A stretch of 56,426 bases of DNA from an uncultured Lachnospiraceae bacterium. GTDB lineage: Bacteria > Bacillota > Clostridia > Lachnospirales > Lachnospiraceae. The position numbers and the translations under genes are program-made. The notes beneath the pieces were generated by a model that saw nothing but the letters and a program-made list of their open reading frames with translations, had not been told where the DNA came from and searched no databases. The first letter of the stretch is position 1; the number at the start of each line of letters is the position of its first letter. Shown piece after piece: positions 25,801 through 34,229 of this stretch. The DNA is taken from NCBI GenBank assembly GCA_902781215.1, contig CACZIO010000013.1:1-56426 (forward strand), in the 5' to 3' direction.

Positions 25801-25903
25801 CCACGGGGACGGTTCTCCGGTCCTTTCCCTTCGGACGGAATCAGATCAGAGGAACCACGGGGACGGTTCTCCGGCCCCTTCCCTTCGGACGGAATCAGAT
25901 CAG
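25801..25903 (+). repeat. GGGGACGG repeat cluster A (two 49-bp tandem units)
   Basis: Units at 25801-25849 and 25855-25903 (period 54) share CCACGGGGACGGTTCTCCGG, a TTTCCCTTCGGACGGAATCA-like middle and a GATCAG end, with about two differences. They lie between the ATPase pair and sortase B. The core GGGGACGGTTCTCCGG also occurs in clusters near 26.9, 38.4 and 56.1 kb. Confidence 0.85.
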
Positions 25904-25950
25904 GAAACCATGTGGACGGCGCGTCGGCCTGTTTTCAGAGAGGTTTAGCA

Positions 25951-26913
25951 ATGACTGAGAAGCATAAAGGAAATAAGACAGGGAAATTTGCTGACCGCAA
26001 TATAACCCGCAGCGATGCAAAAAAATCTGTTGAGCGCATTTTCATCCGCAATCTTCTGGCGTCGGCCGTTGTCATCTGTGTGGTCGGCGGGGGCGTTCTG
26101 TGGTACAGGTCACAGGCAGCCGGCCCGGCAGATGACAGGATGCAGGCGGAAACTGCCGCTGCCGCAGTGACGGTTCCGGAGGCAGGTACCGGCACGGCTG
26201 AAGTGGCTTCTACAGCCGCGACCGCCGCAGCTTCGGCAGCGGATACCGCTGCGACCGCCGCGACGGCAGCTCCGGCCGTTCCCCTGGCGGAGATCCCCAT
26301 CGATTTCAAGACCCTGCATGAGACCTGCCCGGATGCCTATGCCTGGATCCGCATTCCGGACACGAACATCGACTATCCGGTCTGCCAGATGGTGGAGGGG
26401 GACCAGCTCTTTTATCTTTACCACCGCCCCGACAAGACGGATGAGTTCGCGGGCTCCATCTATTCCGAAAACTATAACAAGAGGGACTTCTCCGACCCCG
26501 TCACGGTCCTCTACGGACACGATATGTCCAACGGCAGCATGTTCCAGAACCTCCATTTCTACGAGGGCAGGGACTTTTTTGACAACAACAAAAACGTCAC
26601 GGTCTATACCCCTGACAAGGTCCTGCACTACCGTGTCTTCGCCGCCTACAACACCAACGATGACCACCTGCTGCTCAACAACGACAACTTCCGCGATCCG
26701 GAGGTCTTCGAGGCCTTCGAGAAGAGTATCCTGGCCGGGGATTTCTACAGCGGCTACGTTAACGAGGATGCACCTCTGGACCGCAACAGCCGGATCCTGA
26801 CCCTGTCCACCTGCAACGCCTACGACGACCAGCGATACCTGGTCCAGTGCCTGCTGGTCGAGAGCGAGGACGGGGTGTATACGCCGGAGCAGGCGGAGGA
26901 AACGGAGGAGTGA
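25951..26913 (+). CDS. srtB: Class B sortase
   Basis: This 320-residue membrane transpeptidase cleaves a sorting signal and links the protein to the cell wall or a partner. The start is the ATG with AGAGAGG upstream; the longer frame runs into the tandem repeats. Residues about 34-51 are the N-terminal membrane anchor (NLLASAVVICVVGGGVLW). Residues 66-110 are an Ala/Thr-rich linker (AATAATAAPAV type). The catalytic domain begins at CPDAYAWIRIPDTNIDYPV, with His in VLYGHDMSNGSMF (about 190), Cys in LTLSTCNA (about 288) and Arg in DDQRYLVQ (about 295). The long insert between the His and Cys strands, with a helix (EVFEAFEKSI), marks class B rather than A. No protein in the window carries an obvious LPXTG- or NPQTN-like signal, so its substrates lie elsewhere. 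Confidence 0.9.
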   Translation: MTEKHKGNKTGKFADRNITRSDAKKSVERIFIRNLLASAVVICVVGGGVLWYRSQAAGPADDRMQAETAAAAVTVPEAGTGTAEVASTAATAAASAADTAATAATAAPAVPLAEIPIDFKTLHETCPDAYAWIRIPDTNIDYPVCQMVEGDQLFYLYHRPDKTDEFAGSIYSENYNKRDFSDPVTVLYGHDMSNGSMFQNLHFYEGRDFFDNNKNVTVYTPDKVLHYRVFAAYNTNDDHLLLNNDNFRDPEVFEAFEKSILAGDFYSGYVNEDAPLDRNSRILTLSTCNAYDDQRYLVQCLLVESEDGVYTPEQAEETEE

Positions 26914-26938
26914 CGGTACATGACCTCTGAGTCCGAGG

Positions 26939-27045
26939 CCCACGGGGACGGTTCTCCTGGGGGGACCAGGGGGACGGTTCTCCGGTCCCTCCTCATCTCA
27001 CAGGTGGATCATAAGGGACCATAGAACCGTCCCCGTGGTCCCTCC
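26939..27045. repeat. GGGGACGG repeat cluster B (two forward, one inverted copy)
   Basis: Forward cores at 26943 and 26970 (GGGGACGGTTCTCC), then an inverted copy at 27014-27043 (AGGGACCATAGAACCGTCCC followed by CGTGGTCCCT). Forward and inverted copies can pair into a long stem between sortase B and tmk. No T-tract is visible. Confidence 0.8.
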
Positions 27046-27050
27046 TGGCG

Positions 27051-27163
27051 GATTATGTGTTCCGGGGATGAAAAATCCACCCTGATAGTCTATAATGACA
27101 TGGAGCAGACCCGGAGAGTCGAACGTGACGCAATGTGGCGTTCTGCTCTCCGGGTCTGTCTGC
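27051..27163 (+). repeat. 113-bp promoter/hairpin element, copy 2
   Basis: Second copy of the element at 23936-24048. It has the same TATAAT box (27091-27096) and the hairpin CAGACCCGGAGAG...CTCTCCGGGTCTG. It ends 32 bases before the tmk start and probably provides its promoter and leader. The frame through the hairpin happens to run into tmk, but the AGG before ATG 27196 and the family start favour that ATG. Confidence 0.75.
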
Positions 27164-27195
27164 GTAGAATACACATAAAGGAAATAACCACTACT

Positions 27196-27867
27196 ATGGA
27201 TAAAAAAGGGAAACTCATCGTGATCGAGGGCCTGGACGGGTCCGGCAAGGCGACACAGGCGCAGCGCCTGTTCGAGACGCTGCAGGCGGAAGGGGTGTCC
27301 GTCCGAAAGATTTCCTTCCCCAATTATGAGTCTGACTCCTCGGCGCTGGTGCGCATGTACCTGCGGGGGGATTTCGGGTCGGATCCGTCGGATGTGAACG
27401 CCTACGCGGCGTCCAGCTTCTATGCGGCGGACCGCTACGCGGGATATAAGGCGGACTGGGGCCGCTTCTACGAGGAGGGTGGCGTCCTGATCGCGGACCG
27501 CTACACGACCTCCAATGCGGTGCATCAATGCTCCAAGCTGCCGGAGTCGGAGTGGGACAGCTACCTGGAGTGGCTCTTTCACTATGAGTATGAGCTCCTG
27601 GGGATCCCTGCACCGGATGTGGTGATCTATCTCAAGGTGGATCCGGAGGTCTCCCAGCGCCTGATGACCGGCCGCTACGAGGGCGAGGAGAGCAAAAAGG
27701 ATATCCACGAGCGCAATGTCGCCTACCTGGAGCGGTCCGCCGCGGCGGCGGCCTACTGCAGCAGTAAGCTGGGCTGGACAGTCGTGGACTGCGCCCGGGA
27801 CGGGCAGATGCGGAGCGTGGAGGAGATCGGTGACAAGATCCGAAAAATCATTTGCAGCATAGAGTGA
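27196..27867 (+). CDS. tmk: Thymidylate kinase
   Basis: This 223-residue enzyme phosphorylates dTMP to dTDP in the cytoplasm. It starts MDKKGKLIVIEGLDGSGKAT, with the P-loop G-L-D-G-S-G-K-A-T (about 12-20) opening the family pattern. The dTMP-binding part shows SFYAADRYAGYK (about 75-86) and the DR(Y/H) motif in LIADRYTTSNAVHQ (about 101-114). YLKVDPEVSQRLMTGRYEGE (about 142-161) covers the LID approach with basic residues. Length is normal (200-225). The frame is open further upstream through the 113-bp element, but the start chosen matches the family. It is followed 15 bases later by a glycosyltransferase and seems to lead the glycan operon, an unusual partner for tmk. Confidence 0.9.
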   Translation: MDKKGKLIVIEGLDGSGKATQAQRLFETLQAEGVSVRKISFPNYESDSSALVRMYLRGDFGSDPSDVNAYAASSFYAADRYAGYKADWGRFYEEGGVLIADRYTTSNAVHQCSKLPESEWDSYLEWLFHYEYELLGIPAPDVVIYLKVDPEVSQRLMTGRYEGEESKKDIHERNVAYLERSAAAAAYCSSKLGWTVVDCARDGQMRSVEEIGDKIRKIICSIE

Positions 27868-27882
27868 CATCAGGAGAAGAAG

Positions 27883-28914
27883 ATGGGAACCCCCCTTGTC
27901 AGTATAATCGTGCCCGTCTACCGGGTGCCGGAACAATATCTCAGAGCCTGCATTGAGAGCTGTCAGCGACAGACCCTGCAGGAGGTGGAGATCCTTCTCG
28001 TCGACGACGGTTCGCCGGACCAGTGCGGCAGGATCTGTGACGAATATGCCGCCGGAGATCCCCGGATCCGGGTCATCCACAAAGAAAACGGAGGTCTTTC
28101 CGCCGCCCGCAATACAGGCTTTCTGGCGGCAGAGGGCGACTGGGTCATGTTTGTGGACGGCGACGACTGGATCGATCCGGACATGTGCGCCTGCATGTAT
28201 GAGACCGCCTGCCGGGAGGATGTAGAGCTGGTCATGTGCGGGATCACCAAGGAGTACGGGCACACGTCGGAGGTCTATCATTTTTATATTGAGGAGAAGA
28301 CTTACCGCGGCAGGGAGTGCAGGTGGCTCCAGCAGCAGCTTCTGGTCTATAACGGCAACATCGCCGTCGCCTATTCCAAGCTGATCAGCAGGAAATATCT
28401 ACTGGACAATCAGGTCCTCCACGATGAGCAGCTGCGCCAGGGCGCGGAGGGCCTCGAATTCAACCTGCGGATGTTTGAAAAGCTGCAGGCGGCGGCCTTT
28501 GTGAACAGGCCTTTTTATCATTATATTTATAACGACAAATCCATCTCCGCCTCCCACGATGAGCGCAATCACCGCTATGTGCTCGACTGCTTCGCCAAGA
28601 TCCGGGACTTTATCGACACCAGTGAGAACAGGAAGGCCCTGCTGGACTGGTTTGACAACCGGCTCCTGTATGTTATCATAACGACTGCCATCAGCGGTTA
28701 TTTCAGCCCCTCCAATCAGGAACCCTACAGGGAAAAGAAACGCAAATTCGGCATCTATCTGCAGGATCCCATGATCGTCCGCGCCCTGAAGACACAGAAC
28801 CTGCAGGGCCTGTCCCGGCAGCGGCGGGTCGTCCTGTTTATGATCCGGCACGATATGTTCTTTGCCCTGAATATGCTGGGTGCCATGAGAAAATGGCAGA
28901 AGGCGCACAAGTGA
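27883..28914 (+). CDS. GT2 family glycosyltransferase
   Basis: This 343-residue GT-A enzyme starts after AGGAGAAGAAG. The N-terminal catalytic domain shows VSIIVPVYRVPEQYLRACIE (about 5-24), EILLVDDGSPDQCGRICDEY (about 36-55), NGGLSAARNTGF (about 70-81) and the metal-binding DxD in VMFVDGDDWIDPDM (about 89-102). The C-terminal 150 residues are helical and basic, ending in MRKWQKAHK, without a membrane segment. It probably adds a sugar to a lipid-linked glycan on the cytoplasmic face; donor and acceptor cannot be told from sequence. Part of its C-terminus is duplicated as a scrap at 24049-24131. Confidence 0.87.
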   Translation: MGTPLVSIIVPVYRVPEQYLRACIESCQRQTLQEVEILLVDDGSPDQCGRICDEYAAGDPRIRVIHKENGGLSAARNTGFLAAEGDWVMFVDGDDWIDPDMCACMYETACREDVELVMCGITKEYGHTSEVYHFYIEEKTYRGRECRWLQQQLLVYNGNIAVAYSKLISRKYLLDNQVLHDEQLRQGAEGLEFNLRMFEKLQAAAFVNRPFYHYIYNDKSISASHDERNHRYVLDCFAKIRDFIDTSENRKALLDWFDNRLLYVIITTAISGYFSPSNQEPYREKKRKFGIYLQDPMIVRALKTQNLQGLSRQRRVVLFMIRHDMFFALNMLGAMRKWQKAHK

Positions 28915-29034
28915 GGTGCGGCTGCGCTGGGCGTACCGGTCTGCCCGGGCTTTGGGAGGCGCCGGTACAAGTGGCAGAAGACGCACAAAAGAGTAGAGTT
29001 TTGAGCGTGACGGAGCACAGAAGGAGTCAGCAAA

Positions 29035-29910
29035 GTGAGAGTTCTGGCGGGAATCGTATTATATAATCCGGATTTGCAGCGCCTGCGGCAGAATGTTTCC
29101 GCAATCCTTCCCCAGGTGGATGGTATCGTCCTGGTGGACAACGGATCCATGCGGATCGGGGAAATCAGGGACGATCTGACCCGGCAGGGACTGGATCCGC
29201 AAGCCTGTCTTGTGGAGAACGGGCGAAACCTGGGAATCGCGGCAGCGCTGAACCGGATCCTGGATTATGCTGAGCGGAACGGTTTTGACTGGTTTATCAC
29301 GCTGGATCATGATTCCGTGTGCGAGCGGGGGCTGGTGGATCAGTATCGGACCTGGGCGGAACAGACAGACGAGCTGCCTGACGCGGGGATCCTGACCTGC
29401 AGGATCCTGGATCGCAATTTTGTGGCGAAGCCCAGATATGCGGCGGTCGACCGGCCCGTCGAGATCGACAGCTGCATCACCTCCGCTGCCTTCTGTAATA
29501 CGCGGGCTGTCAGGGCCGTGGGCGGCTTCGATGAGAAAATGTTTATCGACTCCGTTGATTTCGAAATCTGCGCGAACCTCCGCCGGCACGGCTATAAGAT
29601 CTACAGGATCCCCTTCACAGGCCTGCTCCATGAGGTCGGGCACGGGAAAAATGTCCGCCTGTTGTGGCGGAGGAAGGTTGTCTACAATCATTCCGCTCTC
29701 CGCAATTACTATATGGCGAGAAACAAGTTCTACATGGCCCGGAAATACCCCCGCGAGTATCCCATGTGGAAGGTCTCTTTAAAGGAACTGGAGGCGAGGC
29801 TTCTGATCCTGCTGTACGAGGCCGATAAGGGCAAAAAACTCTCGGCGAGAATGCGGGGGGCCCGCGATGCCCGGACAGGAAAAATGGGGGAGTGCAGTTC
29901 TCATTTTTAA
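29035..29910 (+). CDS. Glycosyltransferase, rhamnosyltransferase-like (GT2)
   Basis: This 291-residue protein starts at GTG 29035 with AAGGAG about 10 bases upstream. The motifs are those of GT2 rhamnosyltransferases: VLAGIVLYNPDLQRLRQNVS (about 2-21), GIVLVDNGS (about 30-38), NGRNLGIAAALNRILDYA (about 62-79), WFITLDHDSVCERG (about 85-98, the DxD site as D-H-D), and GGFDEKMFIDSVDFEICANL (about 162-181), where E/D..D.E is typical of the acceptor/base region. The end is basic. It belongs to the surface-glycan operon. Rhamnose as donor is a guess from family resemblance. Confidence 0.85.
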   Translation: MRVLAGIVLYNPDLQRLRQNVSAILPQVDGIVLVDNGSMRIGEIRDDLTRQGLDPQACLVENGRNLGIAAALNRILDYAERNGFDWFITLDHDSVCERGLVDQYRTWAEQTDELPDAGILTCRILDRNFVAKPRYAAVDRPVEIDSCITSAAFCNTRAVRAVGGFDEKMFIDSVDFEICANLRRHGYKIYRIPFTGLLHEVGHGKNVRLLWRRKVVYNHSALRNYYMARNKFYMARKYPREYPMWKVSLKELEARLLILLYEADKGKKLSARMRGARDARTGKMGECSSHF

Positions 29911-29974
29911 TAGACGTCTATCATGTAAAGTGACCTGTTATTTGAAATGAATCGATGATATTCTGGACGAAAAT

Positions 29975-31393
29975 ATGCCAAATCAGATAAATTCCAACGA
30001 AAATCTCAAGCGTGGGATCGCGCTTGTGTTTATTGCGAATGCCATTAACCTTTGCATCAGTCTCGTCAATGGCTTTGTCATGCCCAAATACCTGTCCCTG
30101 GGCGCATATGCAGACATCAAGACCTATCATCTGTATGCCAATTATATCGGAGTCCTGGCCTTTGGTTACTCTGACGGCCTGTACCTGATGTATGGAGGAA
30201 AGCATATTTCCGAGGTCGGGTCGACGGGGATCAACACCTGCCGCTCCAACCTGATCCTGACGCAGATCATGATGACGGCGGCCGGTGTCCTGACTGGACT
30301 TGCATTCGGAAATGATATCCTGCTCATCACAGCGGTGAGCATTCTGCCGGTCAACCTGGTATCGGCATACAAAAATATTTTTCAGGCGACAGGGGAATTC
30401 GGTTCCTACAGCCGGATCCTGAACTATTCATCGATCATGGTCTTTGCCGGTTCCATGATTCTTCTGTTCGGCTTCAGGACAGATAACAGTCACCTGTATG
30501 TCGCATGGATGGTCACAGTTACCTTTATCACATGGCTTCTGGTGGAGCGGAAGATGATCGTCGGATACGGACAGCGGCCCGGCTGGAGTCCCGATTTCAG
30601 GAGCCTGCTGGACAATATCCGGTCTGGCATCATCCTGATGCTGGGTAATTTTTCCTCCATTCTGATGACAAGTGTGGACAGGTGGTTTGTCAAAGGGCTG
30701 CTCACGGTACAGGATTTTGCCTACTACTCCTTTGTTGTCAGCGTGGAGAACCTGATCGCCATCTTTATTTCACCGATTGTCACGACCATGTATAACTATA
30801 TCTGCGTCACGCCGGATATGGGCGCGATTCGGCGGATCCGGAGAATGTGCATGGTCTTTGCCCTCTTTCTGATCTCGGCCGCCTTTCCTGCCAAATTCAT
30901 CCTGGAGTTTTATCTGCAGAAGTATCTGGCATCCAAATATGTGCTCTTCATTCTGTTCTCCACAGAGGTCTTCTACATGATCATCAAGGGCATCTATGTC
31001 AATATCTACAAGGCGCGCAAGCAGCAGTCGACCTACCTGGCCCAGCTGATCGGGGTGATCATCATCGGCGTGATCTTGAATACCATCTTCTACTACTTCA
31101 CCCGCTCCAACGAGGGCATCGCATTTGCGACCCTCCTCTCGGTGATCATCTGGTACCTGATCTGCAGCCTGTCCGTTCCGGAGATCCGCCCGGACTGGAG
31201 GGAACTCCTCCTGGCGGCGGCCGCCATTCCGCTCTTTATCCTGGCGGGTTTCTATCTGGAGGCGATCGCGGGATTTCTGGTGTACGGAGCCGGCGTTCTG
31301 ATCCTGTCCTTCCTGCTCATGAGGGACAGCCTCCTGGGCCTTTGGAATATGGCGTTTGGAATGATCCTGAAAAAACTTGGAAAGAACCGCTGA
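29975..31393 (+). CDS. Polysaccharide flippase (Wzx/MATE-like)
   Basis: This 472-residue polytopic membrane protein has about 12-14 hydrophobic segments, beginning GIALVFIANAINLCISLVNG and ending near FLVYGAGVLILSFLLM. Early polar features (MPKYLSLGAYADIKTYHLYA) and the loop TSVDRWFVKGLLTVQDFAYY (about 230-250) match the PST/Wzx oligosaccharide flippase group, which moves lipid-linked repeat units across the membrane. The context, between glycosyltransferases and LicD/TagD, supports this. The start ATG lacks a strong ribosome binding site. The downstream gap (31394-31591) holds decayed GGGACC-like words. Confidence 0.85.
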   Translation: MPNQINSNENLKRGIALVFIANAINLCISLVNGFVMPKYLSLGAYADIKTYHLYANYIGVLAFGYSDGLYLMYGGKHISEVGSTGINTCRSNLILTQIMMTAAGVLTGLAFGNDILLITAVSILPVNLVSAYKNIFQATGEFGSYSRILNYSSIMVFAGSMILLFGFRTDNSHLYVAWMVTVTFITWLLVERKMIVGYGQRPGWSPDFRSLLDNIRSGIILMLGNFSSILMTSVDRWFVKGLLTVQDFAYYSFVVSVENLIAIFISPIVTTMYNYICVTPDMGAIRRIRRMCMVFALFLISAAFPAKFILEFYLQKYLASKYVLFILFSTEVFYMIIKGIYVNIYKARKQQSTYLAQLIGVIIIGVILNTIFYYFTRSNEGIAFATLLSVIIWYLICSLSVPEIRPDWRELLLAAAAIPLFILAGFYLEAIAGFLVYGAGVLILSFLLMRDSLLGLWNMAFGMILKKLGKNR

Positions 31394-31591
31394 GAATTAC
31401 CTGGGATGGTTCTAAGCGGTACATCAGGCAGCCCGGTACTCCGGGCGATCCGCCGAGTGATTCAAAATGAATCATGGGAACCGTCCGGGAGGTCCCGGAC
31501 CATAAGATCCATCCCGGGCGGACGTCCCGGGCGGTGCCGGAGATGGATTAAACAGTAGGAAAATAAAGAAGGCAGAGGAGCGGAATCATCC

Positions 31592-32641
31592 ATGAATCAG
31601 AATAAGACGGCGGTCAGTGTGATCATGCCGGTCTACAACAGCGAAAAATATCTGTCAGCCTGTGTAGAGAGTATCCTGGCGCAGGAGTTTGAGGATTATG
31701 AACTCCTGCTGATCGACGACGGGTCGTCGGACGGCAGCCCTGCCATCTGCGATGCCTTCGCGCGGAGGGATACCCGCGTGAAGGCATTTCATAAAGCAAA
31801 CGGCGGGATCTGCGAAGCCAGAAACTATGGTATGGCGCGGGCGTCGGGGGAATACATTGCTTTCTCGGATCACGACGACATTGTCCTGCCCGGTTTTCTG
31901 TCGGAAAACTACCGGGCGGCCGTGGAAAACCATGCCGATCTTGTGAAATTCGGCAGAAAGGGCCTGCTGATCCGGGATGAGAAGGTCATCTCCTGCAGCG
32001 ACCGCCGCTTTGCGGACCAGGCGCTGACACATGCGGAGCTCGCGGAGTCCTTTTTTGACCTGCGTCTCAACGGGACCATGAACTGTGTCTGGGACGGCTT
32101 TTTCCGCAGAGAGTTTCTGGAAAAAAACGACATCCGCTTTGACACCAGGTACCGCAAGGGCGGCGAGGACATCGATTTCTGCAGCCGCTGCATGATTCGC
32201 GCGGACCGGATCCTGCTCCGTTCTCCTGTCTACTACGAACATTACATCAGGATCGGGATCAGCACCTCTACGGTCGAGGATCCGGAGAAGATGCTCAAGT
32301 ATAAATACCTGGCGGACAATCTGCAGGCCTGCGCGCAGGCAGCGGGGATCAGCCCGGACCGGCATGAGGCGGAGTACCTGACCTGCATCGTCAGGGAGCA
32401 GGTCTATCCGTCTGTCAAATATCTGTTGCAGACGGGAAAATCGAGCGCGGAGATCCGCGCCTGTCTCCGTGAGATCGCTGATACACGGGAGATTCCCGAG
32501 GTTTCCCCGGCGAAGCTCAGGCGTGTGCCGCGCAAGTGGGGCATCTTTGCCCGAATGTTCTGCAGGCGGCAATACAGGCGGCTGATCCTGCTGGTCCGGA
32601 TCAACCTGCTCAGAAAGAAGGCCGCAGGCGATACGACCTGA
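31592..32641 (+). CDS. GT2 family glycosyltransferase
   Basis: This 349-residue enzyme is similar in layout to the one at 27883. Motifs: VSVIMPVYNSEKYLSACVES (about 8-27), YELLLIDDGSSDGSPAICDA (about 36-55), NGGICEARNYGM (about 70-81) and the D-H-D-D metal site in YIAFSDHDDIVLPGF (about 88-102). The acceptor-side motif GGEDIDFCSRCMI (about 190-202) has the expected E-D. The tail is basic (YRRLILLVRINLLRKK) and probably membrane-associated. It works in surface-glycan assembly; the sugar is unknown. Confidence 0.87.
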   Translation: MNQNKTAVSVIMPVYNSEKYLSACVESILAQEFEDYELLLIDDGSSDGSPAICDAFARRDTRVKAFHKANGGICEARNYGMARASGEYIAFSDHDDIVLPGFLSENYRAAVENHADLVKFGRKGLLIRDEKVISCSDRRFADQALTHAELAESFFDLRLNGTMNCVWDGFFRREFLEKNDIRFDTRYRKGGEDIDFCSRCMIRADRILLRSPVYYEHYIRIGISTSTVEDPEKMLKYKYLADNLQACAQAAGISPDRHEAEYLTCIVREQVYPSVKYLLQTGKSSAEIRACLREIADTREIPEVSPAKLRRVPRKWGIFARMFCRRQYRRLILLVRINLLRKKAAGDTT

Positions 32642-32703
32642 GCCGCTCTGGCGAGCGGCATGGTCGGAAGTACTGATTTAATGGCGAGGAGGAAGAACCT
32701 GAG

Positions 32704-33594
32704 ATGCAGATGTCAGAAGAGTTGAGACGGGAGGTACAGATGATGGAGCTGGATATCCTGAAGGAGTTCCAGCGGATCTGCGCCGACCATGACCTGCGCT
32801 ATTTCGCGATCGGCGGGACATGCCTGGGGGCGGTCAGACACAAGGGGTTTATTCCCTGGGACGATGATATCGATGTCGCCATGCCCTTCGAGGACTACAG
32901 CCGCTTTCAGAAGATCGCGGGGCGCGAACTTCAGGAGCCCTATGAGATCATAAACCCTGTGGAGCACAGAGCATGCACCTTCCCGTTTATCAAGATGTAC
33001 CGCTCGGATACAGCCTTCATTGAAAAGGCCAGAGAGAACAGGCCGGAGAGCTATTTCGGAATCTTCATTGATATCATGCCGATTTTCGGCCTGCCTGTGG
33101 ATAAAAAGGAGCGGGACAGGGTATATCGGGAGTCGAGCCTGTATATCCGCCAGAACAGGTTCAACCGCCTGTCCTTTGCGGAGACGAAATCCGTCCCGCA
33201 GAAGCTCATGTGGATGACCTGTGTCCGCGGACGTGCTTCCGGGGATCCCTGCTATTATCTGAAGAAGCTCAATGCTCTGGGACAGAGATGCGATTTCGAC
33301 GCAGCGCAGGAGATCCTTTTTGCATGGCGGTCCATCTATTACAATAAAAAGAAGACCTACAAGCGGGAATTTGATAAGTATGTATTCAGGGACTACTGTG
33401 AGCTCCCTTTTGAAGACACCGTGATCAGGGTCCCGGTCGAGTACGACAGCTATCTGACCAGGGACTTCGGAGACTACATGAAGCTCCCGCCGGAGGAAAA
33501 GAGGGTGACGGTGCATCCGGCCGCCATCATTGACCTGCACAAATCCTGCCGCGCGTATGCGGAGGAGTACCGGCAGCACAAAAAGAAGGCGTGA
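32704..33594 (+). CDS. licD: LicD-family phosphotransferase
   Basis: This 296-residue protein has the LicD signature: a helix ELDILKEFQRICADHDLRYF (about 15-34), AIGGTCLGAVRHKGFIPWDD (about 35-54) and DIDVAMPFEDYSRF (about 55-68). The G-G-T...G-x-x-R-H...P-W-D-D-D-x-D pattern is the nucleotidyltransferase-like active site that transfers phosphocholine or similar phospho-alcohols from a CDP carrier to a glycan. The following gene makes a CDP-alcohol, so glycerol-3-phosphate or a related group is a likely donor moiety here. The C-terminal half varies among LicD proteins, and the ribosome binding site GAGGAGG is somewhat distant. Phosphocholine itself is not supported, since no choline uptake or kinase gene is in the window. 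Confidence 0.88.
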   Translation: MQMSEELRREVQMMELDILKEFQRICADHDLRYFAIGGTCLGAVRHKGFIPWDDDIDVAMPFEDYSRFQKIAGRELQEPYEIINPVEHRACTFPFIKMYRSDTAFIEKARENRPESYFGIFIDIMPIFGLPVDKKERDRVYRESSLYIRQNRFNRLSFAETKSVPQKLMWMTCVRGRASGDPCYYLKKLNALGQRCDFDAAQEILFAWRSIYYNKKKTYKREFDKYVFRDYCELPFEDTVIRVPVEYDSYLTRDFGDYMKLPPEEKRVTVHPAAIIDLHKSCRAYAEEYRQHKKKA

Positions 33595-33675
33595 TGCTGT
33601 CTCAAAGAAAAAGAAGGCGGGTTTTAAAAAAGCGGTTATAAAAAAGCGAGTTCTAAATTCGAGAGGTGACGAAAG

Positions 33676-34110
33676 ATGGTAATCGGCTATACGACGGGGG
33701 TCTATGATCTGTTTCACATCGGGCATCTGAATCTGTTGAAAAATGCAAAAGGAATGTGCGATAAGCTGATCGTGGGCGTGACTGTGGACGAGCTGGTCCG
33801 CTACAAGGGGAAAAATGCGATGATCCCCTTTGAGGACAGGATCGAGATCGTGCGCTCCTGCAGATATGTGGATGCTGCCGTCCCCCAGTATGATATGGAC
33901 AAGCTCAAGGCCTGCAAGGAGCTCGGTGCGTCCTATCTCTTCGTCGGGGATGACTGGTACGGGACGGAGAAGTGGAAAAAATACGAGGAGGAATTCGCGA
34001 AGGAGGGAATCAAGATCATTTATTTCCCCTACACGAAGGGAATCTCGACCACCAGGATCACAGAGGCGCTGAACTCAGTCAGAAAACATGATCTGACGGA
34101 CGTGAAATAA
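33676..34110 (+). CDS. tagD: Glycerol-3-phosphate cytidylyltransferase (TagD-like)
   Basis: This 144-residue enzyme makes CDP-glycerol from CTP and glycerol-3-phosphate. Length and motifs match TagD: VIGYTTGVYDLFHIGHLNLL (about 2-21) with the H-x-G-H site, then LIVGVTVDELV, MIPFEDRIEIVRSCRYVD (about 50-67) and the C-terminal GISTTRITE (about 126-134), the R-x-S-T-x-x-I-like nucleotide-binding motif. GAGAGGTGACGAAAG precedes the ATG. CDP-glycerol would feed glycerol-phosphate decoration of the surface polymer by the neighbouring LicD or a polymerase elsewhere. Some homologues use other CDP-alcohols, so the exact substrate stays open. Confidence 0.9.
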   Translation: MVIGYTTGVYDLFHIGHLNLLKNAKGMCDKLIVGVTVDELVRYKGKNAMIPFEDRIEIVRSCRYVDAAVPQYDMDKLKACKELGASYLFVGDDWYGTEKWKKYEEEFAKEGIKIIYFPYTKGISTTRITEALNSVRKHDLTDVK

Positions 34111-34229
34111 CGCAGGCGGACGCAAGTGATCCGCGTGATACAAGTGTTGCATGCGGGCTTGAGTGACGGCGGAGGATGGTGCGCATGCGTACCTGGCAAA
34201 ATGAGCAGGAAGAAGTCGGGAGAAAAGAG

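Noticed and set aside
25801-25903. CRISPR array made of the GGGGACGG repeats
   Set aside because: The repeats are few, their spacing is not repeat-spacer like, the units are tandem, and no cas gene is present.
27055-27867. A longer tmk start through the 113-bp element
   Set aside because: The added 47 residues come from the repeat and are absent from the family; the ATG at 27196 gives the normal length.
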